From Flavobacterium sp. JAS (GTDB lineage Bacteria > Bacteroidota > Bacteroidia > Flavobacteriales > Flavobacteriaceae), in NCBI RefSeq assembly GCF_020991455.1, contig NZ_JAJMOX010000007.1, forward strand, positions 62,001 to 126,000: 64,000 nt of DNA. The letters are read 5' to 3'. Positions 1-8,832 of this stretch are shown here, piece by piece (the first letter of the stretch is position 1; each line of letters starts with the position of its first letter). The notes under the pieces are model-generated. The model saw only the letters and a list, made by a program, of their open reading frames with translations, was not told where the DNA came from and did not search any database. The translations under genes were made by a program, and so were the position numbers.

Positions 1-1
1 A

Positions 2-196
2 TTAAACATAACCGGAGGCGATACTACACAAACTATTCATATTACCGTATTTGATATTTTGGGAAGAAAAATTAGTACCACAAAATCAGATTACGGACAA
101 ACGATCACATTAGGCAGCAACTTACTTCCGGGAATATATCTTGCTGAAGTAACTCTGGGTTACAATAAGAGAACAGTAAAACTTATAAAACAATAA
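2..196 (+). CDS. C-terminal end of a T9SS-secreted protein (5' truncated by window edge)
   Basis: Only the last 64 codons are present; the reading frame enters from the left edge and stops with TAA. The tail has the pattern of a type IX secretion system type-A sorting domain: a beta-strand stretch with TVFDILGRKI, then LGSNLLPGIYLAEV, and a basic end TVKLIKQ. In Bacteroidota this domain directs the protein through the T9SS to the cell surface or medium. The catalytic or binding part lies outside the window, so the function is unknown. A strong terminator follows, so it is probably a separate transcription unit from hepC. It may still belong to the same polysaccharide locus by position. Confidence 0.85.
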   Translation, partial: LNITGGDTTQTIHITVFDILGRKISTTKSDYGQTITLGSNLLPGIYLAEVTLGYNKRTVKLIKQ

Positions 197-229
197 TCAA
201 ACTTGGTTCCCTTAACAACCAAATAAAAA

Positions 230-288
230 AATAAGAAGCTATTTTTGATATGAAAAATCAATTTTAATAGCTTCTTATTTCATTTTTT
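230..288 (+). terminator. Rho-independent terminator after the T9SS protein
   Basis: A perfect 14-bp inverted repeat (AATAAGAAGCTATT at 230-243 and its complement at 266-279) is followed by a T-rich run. It separates the upstream secreted-protein gene from hepC. Confidence 0.8.
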
Positions 289-327
289 AAATTAACAACT
301 AACAGCATTTATTTTAATTAAAACCCA

Positions 328-2310
328 ATGAAAAATTTTAAAAAAACAACAGCTCTGTTTTTGATGCTAATGACAGTCTGTTTTGCTGAGGCTCAGGAAG
401 CCCCGGTAAAAAAAGAAAGCTTTGACGCTATTAATCTTGAATATCCAGGCTTAGAAAAAGTCAATACTCTTTTTAAAACTGCACAGTATGAGGCTGCAGC
501 CAAAGAATTACTGAATTATTATCGCAACCGAAAAAACATCAAAAATGCTGAATTTAATCTAGGAGACGAAGCGAGATTTAAAGGAAAAGATATTGGAAAA
601 GCCAATCTTGAAAAAGCAGACAATGCTTTACTGCATAAACTTCAACCACACAAAGGATATGGCTTTTTTGATTATGGACAAGACATTAACTGGGATTATT
701 GGCCCGTAAAAGACAATGAAGTTCGCTGGCAATTGCACCGCGTAACCTGGTGGCAGCCCATGGGAATGGCTTATCGCAGCACAGGTGATGAAAAATATGC
801 TAAGGAATGGATTTTACAATTTCGCGATTGGAATAAGAAGAATTACTTAGGACGTTCTAAAGAAAATGATGGAATAGCCTGGAGACCTCTGGAAGTATCT
901 GATCGCATCCAAAGTCTTGTTGGAACATTCAATCTATTTGTAGTTTCTCCTAATTTCACTCCAGCTTTTTTAATGGAATTTTTGGAAAGTTATAACAAAC
1001 AAGCTGACTATGTTCCTAAAAACTATACTAAAGATGGTAATCATTTATTGTTTGAAGCACAACGTGTTTTAGGCGCAGGAGCCTCTTTTCCGGAACTTAA
1101 ACAAGCTGAGCAATGGCGTAAAAACGGTATCGAAGTATTGAATCGTGAAATCAAACTACAAGTTCTTGCAGATGGTGTTCAATGGGAACTCTCTCCTATT
1201 TATCAAGTTGCCACTATCGATATCTTTATGAAAGCTTATAACTCAGCAAAAATGGCAGGTATAGAAAAAGAGTTTCCTGATAGTTATAGCAAAACGATTG
1301 AAAAAATGATTTCGGCTATAGCCAATATATCTTTCCCGGATTACAGCACTCCTATGTTTGGCGATGCATGGGTATTTGATAAAGGCGGCAGAATGAAACA
1401 ATATTTAAGCTGGTCAAAAATCTTTCCTGATAACAATTCAATTAAATATTTTGCTACTGAAGGTAAAGAAGGTTCACTGCCAAATTATACTTCGCACGAT
1501 TTGCCAAATGGTGGTTTCTATATTTTTAGAAATGGTTGGAACGAAAAATCAACGGCAATGATTATGAAAGCCGGACCTCCTGCCGAATTTCATGCGCAAC
1601 CGGACAATGGAACTTTTGAGCTTTGGATAAAAGGACGCAATTTTACACCAGATACAGGTTGTTATATCTACAGTGGTGATGCCGAAGTTACTAAGATGAG
1701 AAATTGGTTTCGCCAGACCAGAGTTCACAGTACTTTGACATTAGACAATCAAAATATGGTCATTACCAAAGCTGAACAAAACAAATGGAAAACCAGTAAA
1801 AAACTTGATTTATTAACCTATACAAATCCAAGTTATACAGATTTAGACCATCAAAGAAGCGTACTTTTTATAGATCAAAAGTACTTTGTAATCATTGATA
1901 AAGCCATTGGTAAAGCTACCGGAAACCTTGGTGTTCACTTTCAATTAAAAGAAGACAGCAAGCCTGTTTATGATAAAACCAACACTAAAGTTTATACGAC
2001 TTATGAAGATGGCAATAACCTTTTGATACAATCTTTAAATACTGATAAAGTAACCCTAAATGAAGAAGAAGGAAAAGTATCGTACATTTATGCTAAAGAA
2101 ATTACCCGCCCGGCCTTTGCTTTCGAAAAACCTAAAAACGACAATACAACTCAGCAATTCATAACAGTATTATATCCGTTTAACGGAAATAAAGTACCGG
2201 AAATAAGCATTAAGCCAAATAAAGACAATGATTATGAGAAAGGAAATATTAGCTTAAACATTACCATAGACGGCAGAAAGAGCGAAATTAAAACAAGCTT
2301 GAAAGATTAA
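328..2310 (+). CDS. hepC: Heparin-sulfate lyase (heparinase III, PL12 family)
   Basis: This 660-aa secreted lyase cleaves heparan sulfate by beta-elimination, leaving a 4,5-unsaturated uronate at the new end. From memory the sequence aligns almost end to end with Pedobacter heparinus HepC (659 aa), including DINWDYWPVKDNEVRWQLHR, HAQPDNGTFELWIKGRNFTP and HSTLTLDNQNMVITKA. The signal peptide is residues 1 to about 23. The alpha/alpha-toroid heparinase N-domain covers about 30-370 and the beta-sandwich C-domain about 385-640. The residues used in catalysis in HepC (Asn240, Tyr294, His424) appear here as N238, Y292 and H422. It lies just upstream of a SusC/SusD pair and is probably the founding lyase of the locus. 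Its own transcription seems to start after the preceding terminator. Confidence 0.95.
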   Translation: MKNFKKTTALFLMLMTVCFAEAQEAPVKKESFDAINLEYPGLEKVNTLFKTAQYEAAAKELLNYYRNRKNIKNAEFNLGDEARFKGKDIGKANLEKADNALLHKLQPHKGYGFFDYGQDINWDYWPVKDNEVRWQLHRVTWWQPMGMAYRSTGDEKYAKEWILQFRDWNKKNYLGRSKENDGIAWRPLEVSDRIQSLVGTFNLFVVSPNFTPAFLMEFLESYNKQADYVPKNYTKDGNHLLFEAQRVLGAGASFPELKQAEQWRKNGIEVLNREIKLQVLADGVQWELSPIYQVATIDIFMKAYNSAKMAGIEKEFPDSYSKTIEKMISAIANISFPDYSTPMFGDAWVFDKGGRMKQYLSWSKIFPDNNSIKYFATEGKEGSLPNYTSHDLPNGGFYIFRNGWNEKSTAMIMKAGPPAEFHAQPDNGTFELWIKGRNFTPDTGCYIYSGDAEVTKMRNWFRQTRVHSTLTLDNQNMVITKAEQNKWKTSKKLDLLTYTNPSYTDLDHQRSVLFIDQKYFVIIDKAIGKATGNLGVHFQLKEDSKPVYDKTNTKVYTTYEDGNNLLIQSLNTDKVTLNEEEGKVSYIYAKEITRPAFAFEKPKNDNTTQQFITVLYPFNGNKVPEISIKPNKDNDYEKGNISLNITIDGRKSEIKTSLKD

Positions 2311-2335
2311 TTAAATATATAAGATTATCAATTGC

Positions 2336-2369
2336 AAACCCGACAGGTTTTTAAAAACCTGTCGGGTTT
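2336..2369 (+). terminator. Palindromic terminator after hepC
   Basis: A perfect 34-bp inverted repeat with no fixed loop: arm AAACCCGACAGGTTTTT at 2336-2352, its complement at 2353-2369. It starts 25 bp past the hepC stop and can form a long hairpin ending in T-rich sequence, in either direction. Confidence 0.75.
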
Positions 2370-3062
2370 ATCGTTGTTAAAAGCATTCGCAATCAGAACA
2401 CAATCTTGTCTTTGTCGAGTTATGCATGTGATCTCTCCTCCGTTGAGATGACAAAATTGCGTTTATTTAATCTTGAACATTCTTCATTATCTAGAGATTT
2501 TACATAGCAATCTTCAAATCTTCTATAAATCTGTTTTCACAACAGACGTTAAAACTAATTTCCCAAAATACTTTTATCAGTTTTATCTGAGAAATCAAAA
2601 AGAAACAATACTTGATTCAACATAATTACACTAAAATTTACATCGTTTTCGTTAATAATATGCTCACTTTAATTTAACAATTATACTACACAAATTATTT
2701 CAAAAATATTCAGTAAAAACGGTACTTTCTACATAATAATAAAACCGGTAAAACAGCACAAAACCTTGATTATACGCGTATTTTCAAGGGTTTTAAAAGC
2801 CTAATTAATCAAAATCAATAGTAATTTGGACATTTTCAAAACTGTCATATATAGTCGATTTCTATATTTGTTTTTATTAAATCAAAAAAAACATGACCAA
2901 TCCAAAGAAAATGAACCAACCAGAACAGAATCTATTTTTATTTACCAGGCGAAAAATTCCCCAGCCCCTTTCTCAAGTTAATTAATTGTTATAATTTTCT
3001 CCACGTACAATAATTGAGTGATTGATATAATGGAACTCATAAGTGACATTAAAATCATTTTT

Positions 3063-3084
3063 ATTTCAAAAGTACTTTTGAAAT
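3063..3084. promoter_or_regulatory. 22-bp perfect palindrome upstream of susC (operator candidate)
   Basis: The half-site ATTTCAAAAGT is followed directly by its exact reverse complement. It lies about 150 bp before the susC start, in non-coding sequence. Such symmetry suits a dimeric DNA-binding protein, but AT-rich palindromes also arise by chance and no second copy was seen in the window. Confidence 0.4.
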
Positions 3085-3232
3085 TTCACTCATAATCTTG
3101 CCAGAATCATTTGACAGACATCATTTGGCATTGCAACAAGAAAGTGGATAATTTACATGACAAGACGAAAACTAAACTTAAATAATATCAATTAGGAAAT
3201 AAGGTCACACTTATTCCAATTTAAAAAAAATT

Positions 3233-6200
3233 ATGAAAAGGACTATATTTTTATTTTTGCTGCTTACCGCTTGTACAGTTATGTACGGTCAGGATATTAT
3301 TACCGTAAAGGGCGTAGTAACCGATTCGCAAAGCATGCCAATGCCAGGAGCAACGGTTTCTGAAAAAGGAACTAAGAATAGTACCGTTACTTCATTTGAC
3401 GGTGAATATCAAATCAAAGTAAAATCTAATGCCATATTGATTTTTACTTTTATTGGGACAAAACCCAAAGAAGAGCAAGTTAAAAACAGAACACTTATTA
3501 AAATCAAGTTGATTGATGACGCTAACAATCTTGACGAGGTAGTTGTAGTAGGTTACGGAACAAAAACCAGAAAAAATATTACCGGAGCAGTTTCCTCTGT
3601 TAAAGGGGAAGAACTTTCAAAAGTTCCGGTACAAAACGTAGCGCAGGCATTACAAGGACGTATTGCTGGTATGCAGGTTACAATGCCCGATGGAACTCCG
3701 GGTGCCCAACCAACACTTAGAATTCGTGGGGGAACTTCGATCACGCAAAGTAACGAGCCTTTGTATGTTGTTGACGGTGTTGCGCAAACGGGCGGATTAA
3801 ACTTTTTGGACAATACAGATATTGAAACTATTGATGTATTGAAGGATGCATCATCAACTTCCATCTATGGTGCGCAAGGTGCAAACGGTGTAATTTTGGT
3901 AACTACAAAAAGAGCAAAAGGCGGAAAACTACAATTGAGCTATGATACTTACGGAGGAATAAAAACGATTGCCAAAGAGCTTCCGTTAATGAATCCGTAT
4001 CAATACACACAATTAATGTATGAAGGAGCAATTACAGATGCCGTAAGACAACAGAAATTTGAAGATAATTATGGTACTTATGATCAGCTTGAGGGGCTTT
4101 ACAAAAACAGAAAAGGTATAAACTGGCAAGACGAGGTTTTTGGAAATGCCGTAGTAAGTCAATATCACAAATTAGCGATTAGCGGAGGAGAAAACGATAC
4201 TAAATTCAACGCATTTTATTCTGTCAATAACGATCAGGGAATTATGTTAGGAAGCGAATCTATCAAAAATATCGCAAAACTTTCTGTTACACATAATGTG
4301 AATAAAAAGCTTTCTGTTAATGCAATTGTCAATTTTTCTAATCAAAAAATAACAGGACTTTCTACTGGCGAAGGTGGAAATGCGAGATTAAGTATGTTGC
4401 AAAACGTATTACAATATCGCCCAACGATTGGAAAAACAGGCTCAGATGAAGATTTAAAATACTTAACTGTTGATCCATTAGACAATCAGGCTTCACCAGC
4501 GCTCCAGAGCCCGCTTGTTACGATCGAAAATCAAAAAAGAGAAGCAGTTACAAGAGCCATAAACATGAGTATGCAGCTTAAATACAACATTACTCCTGAT
4601 TTAGTTTATTCGGGATTAATTAGTTACACAGATAATAGTGAAAAAAGTAAATACTTCAATGGTTCTGATGGTATACAGGCAATTAGAGCCGGCGGACCAA
4701 ATGGTGGAGTTACACACAATATTTCGACTCGTTTAAACTACAACAACGTCTTAACGTACAGCAAAACTTTAAACAATCATAAATTTGATGTAACAGCAGG
4801 TCAGGAATACATTTATAATTATGCCGAAGGAGTCACTGCTTCTGCTTCTGCTTTTCCTGATGTTAATTTAGGTTGGGACAAATTGCAATTAGGAACCATT
4901 CCGGGAATTCCAACAACATTTGCCGAAGATGATAAACTGTTATCATTCTTTGGAAAAACAAACTACTCTTTCAAAAACAGATATTTATTTTCTGCGAGTA
5001 TCAGAGCCGATGGTTCGTCTAAATTTGGTACCGAAAATCGATGGGGATATTTTCCTTCAGTATCTTTGGCGTGGAGAGTTATCGAGGAAGATTTCATGAA
5101 GCGTTTACCTGTATTCTCTGATCTGAAATTCCGTTTTAGTTATGGAGAAGCCGGAAATAACCGAATTGCAAATTATGCCGCATTAGGTATCTTTAATTCA
5201 GGATCTTATCCACTTAACAATCAAGTGAATATTACTGCATTTCAAAACAATCTTCCTAATCCGTTCCTGAAATGGGAAGCTACAAAATCAACTAATATTG
5301 GTATGGATTTGGGATTCTTCAAACAAAGAATTTCACTTACTACAGAACTTTATGAAAACCGTTCTCAGGATTTACTTTATAACACACGTATTCCGTCTAG
5401 TTCAGGATTTAAAAAACAATTTCAGAATATTGGAGCGACTTCAAACCGCGGAATAGAGTTTACATTAAACACTGTTAACATTAAAACCGAAAAGTTTAAC
5501 TGGAATACAAGCCTCAATATAGCTTTTAATAAAACCAAAGTACTTTCATTAAGCGAAGGCGAAAATTCACTAATAACGAATAGTTACACAGATAAGAGTG
5601 ATTATATTTTGCAAGTTGGCAAACCGGTTGGAGTTATGTACGGTTATATAAACGACGGTTTATACCAGGTAAGTGATTTTGATTATAACGCAGCGACTAG
5701 TGTTTATACTTTAAAAACAGGCGTTGTTAAAGATAATGTAGCTGTACAGCCGGGGTTCATTAAATTTAAAGACATTAGCGGTCCAAACGGAACTCCCGAT
5801 GGTGTAATCAACGATCTAGACAGAATTGCAATTGGTGATGCTAATCCTAAATTTACAGGTGGTTTAAACAACACTTTTAGCTATAAAGGAATTGATCTAA
5901 GTATATTTCTTGATTTTACAGTGGGCAACGATATTTACAATGCCAATGTATTGAACAACTCAAGACTTAATTTAGAAAATCTAAACACATTTGTCATTTA
6001 TGCTGATCGATGGACAACTATAAATGCAGCAGGACAACGAGTAACAGACCCAACTGAATTGGAAGCCTTAAATGTTGGTAAAACAAATCCTTCTTATGCA
6101 GGTAATGCAACCGGACGTTTGTACAGTGATATTATAGAAGACGGTTCGTTTTTAAGAATTAACAATATAAGTTTAGGTTATACCTTACCAAAAGAATGGT

Positions 6201-6385
6201 TAAAGAAATCGAAAATCTCAAATCTGAGAATCTATTTTACCGCTTATAATTTATATGTATTTACCAAATATTCAGGATATGATCCAGAAGTAAGCGTACT
6301 TAATAATGCGATAACAAGAGGAGTCGATTTTAGTGCTTATCCTAGAAGTAAAACCTTTTTAACAGGATTAAATATTTCGTTATAA
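3233..6385 (+). CDS. SusC/RagA-family TonB-dependent outer-membrane transporter
   Basis: A 1050-aa outer-membrane channel that imports oligosaccharides with energy from TonB, paired with the lipoprotein encoded next. The signal peptide is residues 1-20. A carboxypeptidase-regulatory-like beta-sandwich (about 24-100) precedes the plug with the SusC hallmark VVVGYGT and a PLYVVDGV/ ISVLKDASS-type region (about 105-230), then the 22-strand barrel to the C-terminus. It has no N-terminal STN domain, so it is not expected to signal to an anti-sigma factor. That fits control by the hybrid two-component system downstream rather than by sigma/FecR. It is 16 bp from susD. Substrate is inferred to be heparin/heparan sulfate oligosaccharides from the flanking hepC. 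Confidence 0.93.
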   Translation: MKRTIFLFLLLTACTVMYGQDIITVKGVVTDSQSMPMPGATVSEKGTKNSTVTSFDGEYQIKVKSNAILIFTFIGTKPKEEQVKNRTLIKIKLIDDANNLDEVVVVGYGTKTRKNITGAVSSVKGEELSKVPVQNVAQALQGRIAGMQVTMPDGTPGAQPTLRIRGGTSITQSNEPLYVVDGVAQTGGLNFLDNTDIETIDVLKDASSTSIYGAQGANGVILVTTKRAKGGKLQLSYDTYGGIKTIAKELPLMNPYQYTQLMYEGAITDAVRQQKFEDNYGTYDQLEGLYKNRKGINWQDEVFGNAVVSQYHKLAISGGENDTKFNAFYSVNNDQGIMLGSESIKNIAKLSVTHNVNKKLSVNAIVNFSNQKITGLSTGEGGNARLSMLQNVLQYRPTIGKTGSDEDLKYLTVDPLDNQASPALQSPLVTIENQKREAVTRAINMSMQLKYNITPDLVYSGLISYTDNSEKSKYFNGSDGIQAIRAGGPNGGVTHNISTRLNYNNVLTYSKTLNNHKFDVTAGQEYIYNYAEGVTASASAFPDVNLGWDKLQLGTIPGIPTTFAEDDKLLSFFGKTNYSFKNRYLFSASIRADGSSKFGTENRWGYFPSVSLAWRVIEEDFMKRLPVFSDLKFRFSYGEAGNNRIANYAALGIFNSGSYPLNNQVNITAFQNNLPNPFLKWEATKSTNIGMDLGFFKQRISLTTELYENRSQDLLYNTRIPSSSGFKKQFQNIGATSNRGIEFTLNTVNIKTEKFNWNTSLNIAFNKTKVLSLSEGENSLITNSYTDKSDYILQVGKPVGVMYGYINDGLYQVSDFDYNAATSVYTLKTGVVKDNVAVQPGFIKFKDISGPNGTPDGVINDLDRIAIGDANPKFTGGLNNTFSYKGIDLSIFLDFTVGNDIYNANVLNNSRLNLENLNTFVIYADRWTTINAAGQRVTDPTELEALNVGKTNPSYAGNATGRLYSDIIEDGSFLRINNISLGYTLPKEWLKKSKISNLRIYFTAYNLYVFTKYSGYDPEVSVLNNAITRGVDFSAYPRSKTFLTGLNISL

Positions 6386-6401
6386 TTTAAAGTTTAGAAA
6401 A

Positions 6402-8288
6402 ATGAAAAATAATATATTTTCTCGCAGAGCCATTGTTGCAGCAGGTATTGCCTGTCTCCTATTGCCTCTTAATTCCTGTGATAACGAAATAGAAGTAACG
6501 CCTTATTCTTATTTCACCACAGCCAACTTTTTCTCGAGTGTAGACGAAGCTACCATGGCTACATTAGGCGTTTACGAATCAATGTCTTCGATGGATAGTT
6601 ATGGCTGGAATATTTCATTAATTTTTGATGCCGATACTGATATTGTACAAATGAGCGGTGAAGGTGCTGATGACTGGAGAACAATCGCGCATTATCAGGG
6701 AATCTCTCAAACTATAGCGCTTTACAACTCATGGAGTAAACTTTACGAAGGAATTGACAGAGCAAACGTAGTCATTGAGAAAATACCTCAAATGTCTCTT
6801 TATGGTAATGGAACTCCAAACCAAAAAGAGCAATTAAACCGATTAATTGGTGAAGCTAAATTCTTGCGCGGATTTTATTATTCTGAACTTGTTCGTTTAT
6901 GGGGCGATGTTCCTTTTAAAACCAAAAGTTCGCAATCAGGAGATAATCTAAAAGGAGCTCTTGTTGACCGCAAAGAAATATACACTCAAATTATAAAAGA
7001 CATGCAGGAAGCTGCTCTTGTTTTACCTGAGTCAACTCCTACAGATGAGCGTATCAACAAATGGGCAGCTAAATCAATGCTGGCAAGAGTTGCCTTATTT
7101 GCCGGGGGATATTCTTTAAATACAGATGGAACGATGAAACGTCCTGAAAACTATAAAGACTATTATAAAATAGCGCAACAGCAAATTAATGATGTTATGG
7201 CTCAAAATCCATACAAATTAAATCCTTCTTATGCTAAAGTATTTAAAAACCAATGTCAGCATGTTTTAGAACCAACTGAAAACATTTTTCAGGTTGCTTT
7301 TTACAATCCGTCAGGAAACATAGGAAATGCATCCTGGGTTGGAAACTTCAACGGACCAACTACAGCAAATGGATTTTATCCGTCAAATATTGCAAGATGT
7401 TTAGTTCCGAAACCATTTTATAATAGTTTTGATCCAGCAGATCAAAGAAGAGATTTTTCGATTGCAACCTATTCAATAAATGCATTGGGAAATAAAGTTC
7501 CGCTTTTAACATCAAGACAAGATGAAAGTTGGACGGTCGCCAAATGGAGCCGTGAATATCAGACTAATGCAACTGCAGAAAGAGTTTACACACATATTAA
7601 CTGGGTGGTTATGCGCTATTCTGATTTGCTTTTAATGCAAGCTGAAGTAGAAAATGAATTAAATGAAGGTCCAAATTCAATTGCGTATGATGCCGTAAAT
7701 CAGGTAAGAAGAAGAGGTTTTGGAGCAGATATTCAAGGAAGCCGAATCGCTATTGATATAAAAACCAAAGGTACAGGATACACATCTGCACCAAATGTTT
7801 TAATACAAATTACAGGCGGCGGCGGTTCTGATGCTTCAGCAGCTGTAGTAACACTTGCCAGCGGAGGTATTGGTACAATTGCCATGTTACGTTCTGGCGA
7901 CGGCTATACTTCTGTCCCAACGGTAACCATTACAAGTGTAGACGGAAAAGGATCCGGAGCAACTGCAACAGCAAGGCTTATAGCAAAACCAACGGAAGCA
8001 GAAATTAATCTTAAATCAGGATTAAGCAAAGCCGATTTTCTTAAAGCTCTGCAAAAAGAAAGAGCTATGGAGCTTTCAGGAGAAGGAATACGCAGAGCCG
8101 ATTTAATTAGATGGGGAATTTTGTCTGATAAAATAATCGAGACAAACGCAGCTGTTAAATTAATTCGTTCGAACTATTTCTATCCATCAATTAACAATTT
8201 TGTAACCGGTAAGCATGAATTATACCCTTATCCACAAAATGAAACTGATGTAAATAAGAATATTGTACGCCAGAATCCAAACTATTAG
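6402..8288 (+). CDS. SusD/RagB-family surface glycan-binding lipoprotein with an inserted repeat domain
   Basis: A 628-aa lipoprotein that caps the SusC channel and binds glycan at the cell surface. The leader ends in the lipobox LNSC (Cys26). TPR-rich SusD fold: N-domain to about residue 330, C-domain ending in the usual KERAMELSGEG-RRADLIRWG block near 555-580. Between the conserved VNQVRRRGFG and the KERAME block there is an unusual insertion with two tandem copies of a Gly-rich motif, GTGYTSAPNVLI near residue 457 and GDGYTSVPTVTI near residue 499, each followed by a Gly/Ser/Ala-rich segment. That makes the protein longer than a typical SusD (about 500-560 aa). It is translated right after susC. 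Confidence 0.92.
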   Translation: MKNNIFSRRAIVAAGIACLLLPLNSCDNEIEVTPYSYFTTANFFSSVDEATMATLGVYESMSSMDSYGWNISLIFDADTDIVQMSGEGADDWRTIAHYQGISQTIALYNSWSKLYEGIDRANVVIEKIPQMSLYGNGTPNQKEQLNRLIGEAKFLRGFYYSELVRLWGDVPFKTKSSQSGDNLKGALVDRKEIYTQIIKDMQEAALVLPESTPTDERINKWAAKSMLARVALFAGGYSLNTDGTMKRPENYKDYYKIAQQQINDVMAQNPYKLNPSYAKVFKNQCQHVLEPTENIFQVAFYNPSGNIGNASWVGNFNGPTTANGFYPSNIARCLVPKPFYNSFDPADQRRDFSIATYSINALGNKVPLLTSRQDESWTVAKWSREYQTNATAERVYTHINWVVMRYSDLLLMQAEVENELNEGPNSIAYDAVNQVRRRGFGADIQGSRIAIDIKTKGTGYTSAPNVLIQITGGGGSDASAAVVTLASGGIGTIAMLRSGDGYTSVPTVTITSVDGKGSGATATARLIAKPTEAEINLKSGLSKADFLKALQKERAMELSGEGIRRADLIRWGILSDKIIETNAAVKLIRSNYFYPSINNFVTGKHELYPYPQNETDVNKNIVRQNPNY

Positions 8289-8356
8289 ACCAATAAATTT
8301 TGATAATCCTTCCAGATAAATAGTTTTTTTTTGGAAAAAATATAGAACCAAAAATT

Positions 8357-8692
8357 ATGAAAAAGATAGTATTATTCAGTATGCTGTTAATTAGTACAAT
8401 GATGTCAGCGCAAGATAAACCGAAAGACATGAAAGTATTAAGAGACTCTATTTTTACAGTCATGAAACTTAGCAATGTCAAAAGACAAAAAATGCACGAT
8501 CTAATTGCAGAAAGCGGTAAAGCTCAAAAAGCTATTAAAGATGATCCGGCACTTTTTTATGACCATAGACAAGAAAAACTTGAGGCTTTAAAAAAAGATG
8601 TAACAGCCAAAGAAAAATTGATTCTAACACCTGAACAATTTCAGATATGGAGAGATTTTGGAAAAGCGTTAAGTACTAAACCAAAGCAATAA
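8357..8692 (+). CDS. Small secreted protein of unknown function
   Basis: A 111-aa protein with a signal peptide (MKKIVLFSMLLISTMMSAQ) and a charged, Lys/Glu-rich, probably all-helical mature part (about 20-111). The sequence KEKLILTPEQFQIWRDF near the end recalls the LTPEQ... motif of small periplasmic Spy/CpxP-like or DUF4890-type helical proteins, but the match is too short to assign. It sits 68 bp after susD on the same strand and before a terminator, so it is probably the last gene of the susCD message. Role in the locus unknown; periplasmic helper or stress protein is possible. Confidence 0.75.
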   Translation: MKKIVLFSMLLISTMMSAQDKPKDMKVLRDSIFTVMKLSNVKRQKMHDLIAESGKAQKAIKDDPALFYDHRQEKLEALKKDVTAKEKLILTPEQFQIWRDFGKALSTKPKQ

Positions 8693-8759
8693 TACTTGTC
8701 ATGACAATGATAAAAAACAAACAATTAATTTTTTTTATAAAATCAATCATTTTTTAAAC

Positions 8760-8797
8760 ATTAATGCAGAACTTGTCGTTCTGCATTAATTGTTTTA
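8760..8797 (+). terminator. Terminator after susC-susD-small protein
   Basis: Inverted repeat ATTAATGCAGAAC (8760-8772) / complement (8778-8790), 5-nt loop, followed by TGTTTT. It ends the susCD transcription unit 68 bp after the small protein's stop. Confidence 0.75.
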
Positions 8798-8832
8798 AAT
8801 AGAAAAGAAATAACAAAAATAAAAGTAGCATT

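Larger units (their letters stand above)
2311..3232. other. 922-bp regulatory gap upstream of susC
   Basis: No plausible gene. It starts with a 34-bp perfect palindrome (terminator). At about 2400-2455 there is a degenerate copy of a dispersed repeat (tctttgtcgag ... gagatgacaaaatt) also seen near 9,930 and 28,700. At 2863-2870 there is TATATTTG, matching the Bacteroidetes -7 consensus TAnnTTTG, but no clear TTG sits at the right distance. A perfect 22-bp palindrome lies at 3063-3084. The long AT-rich leader before susC is the natural place for binding by the hybrid two-component regulator at 14422-18462. Confidence 0.6.
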
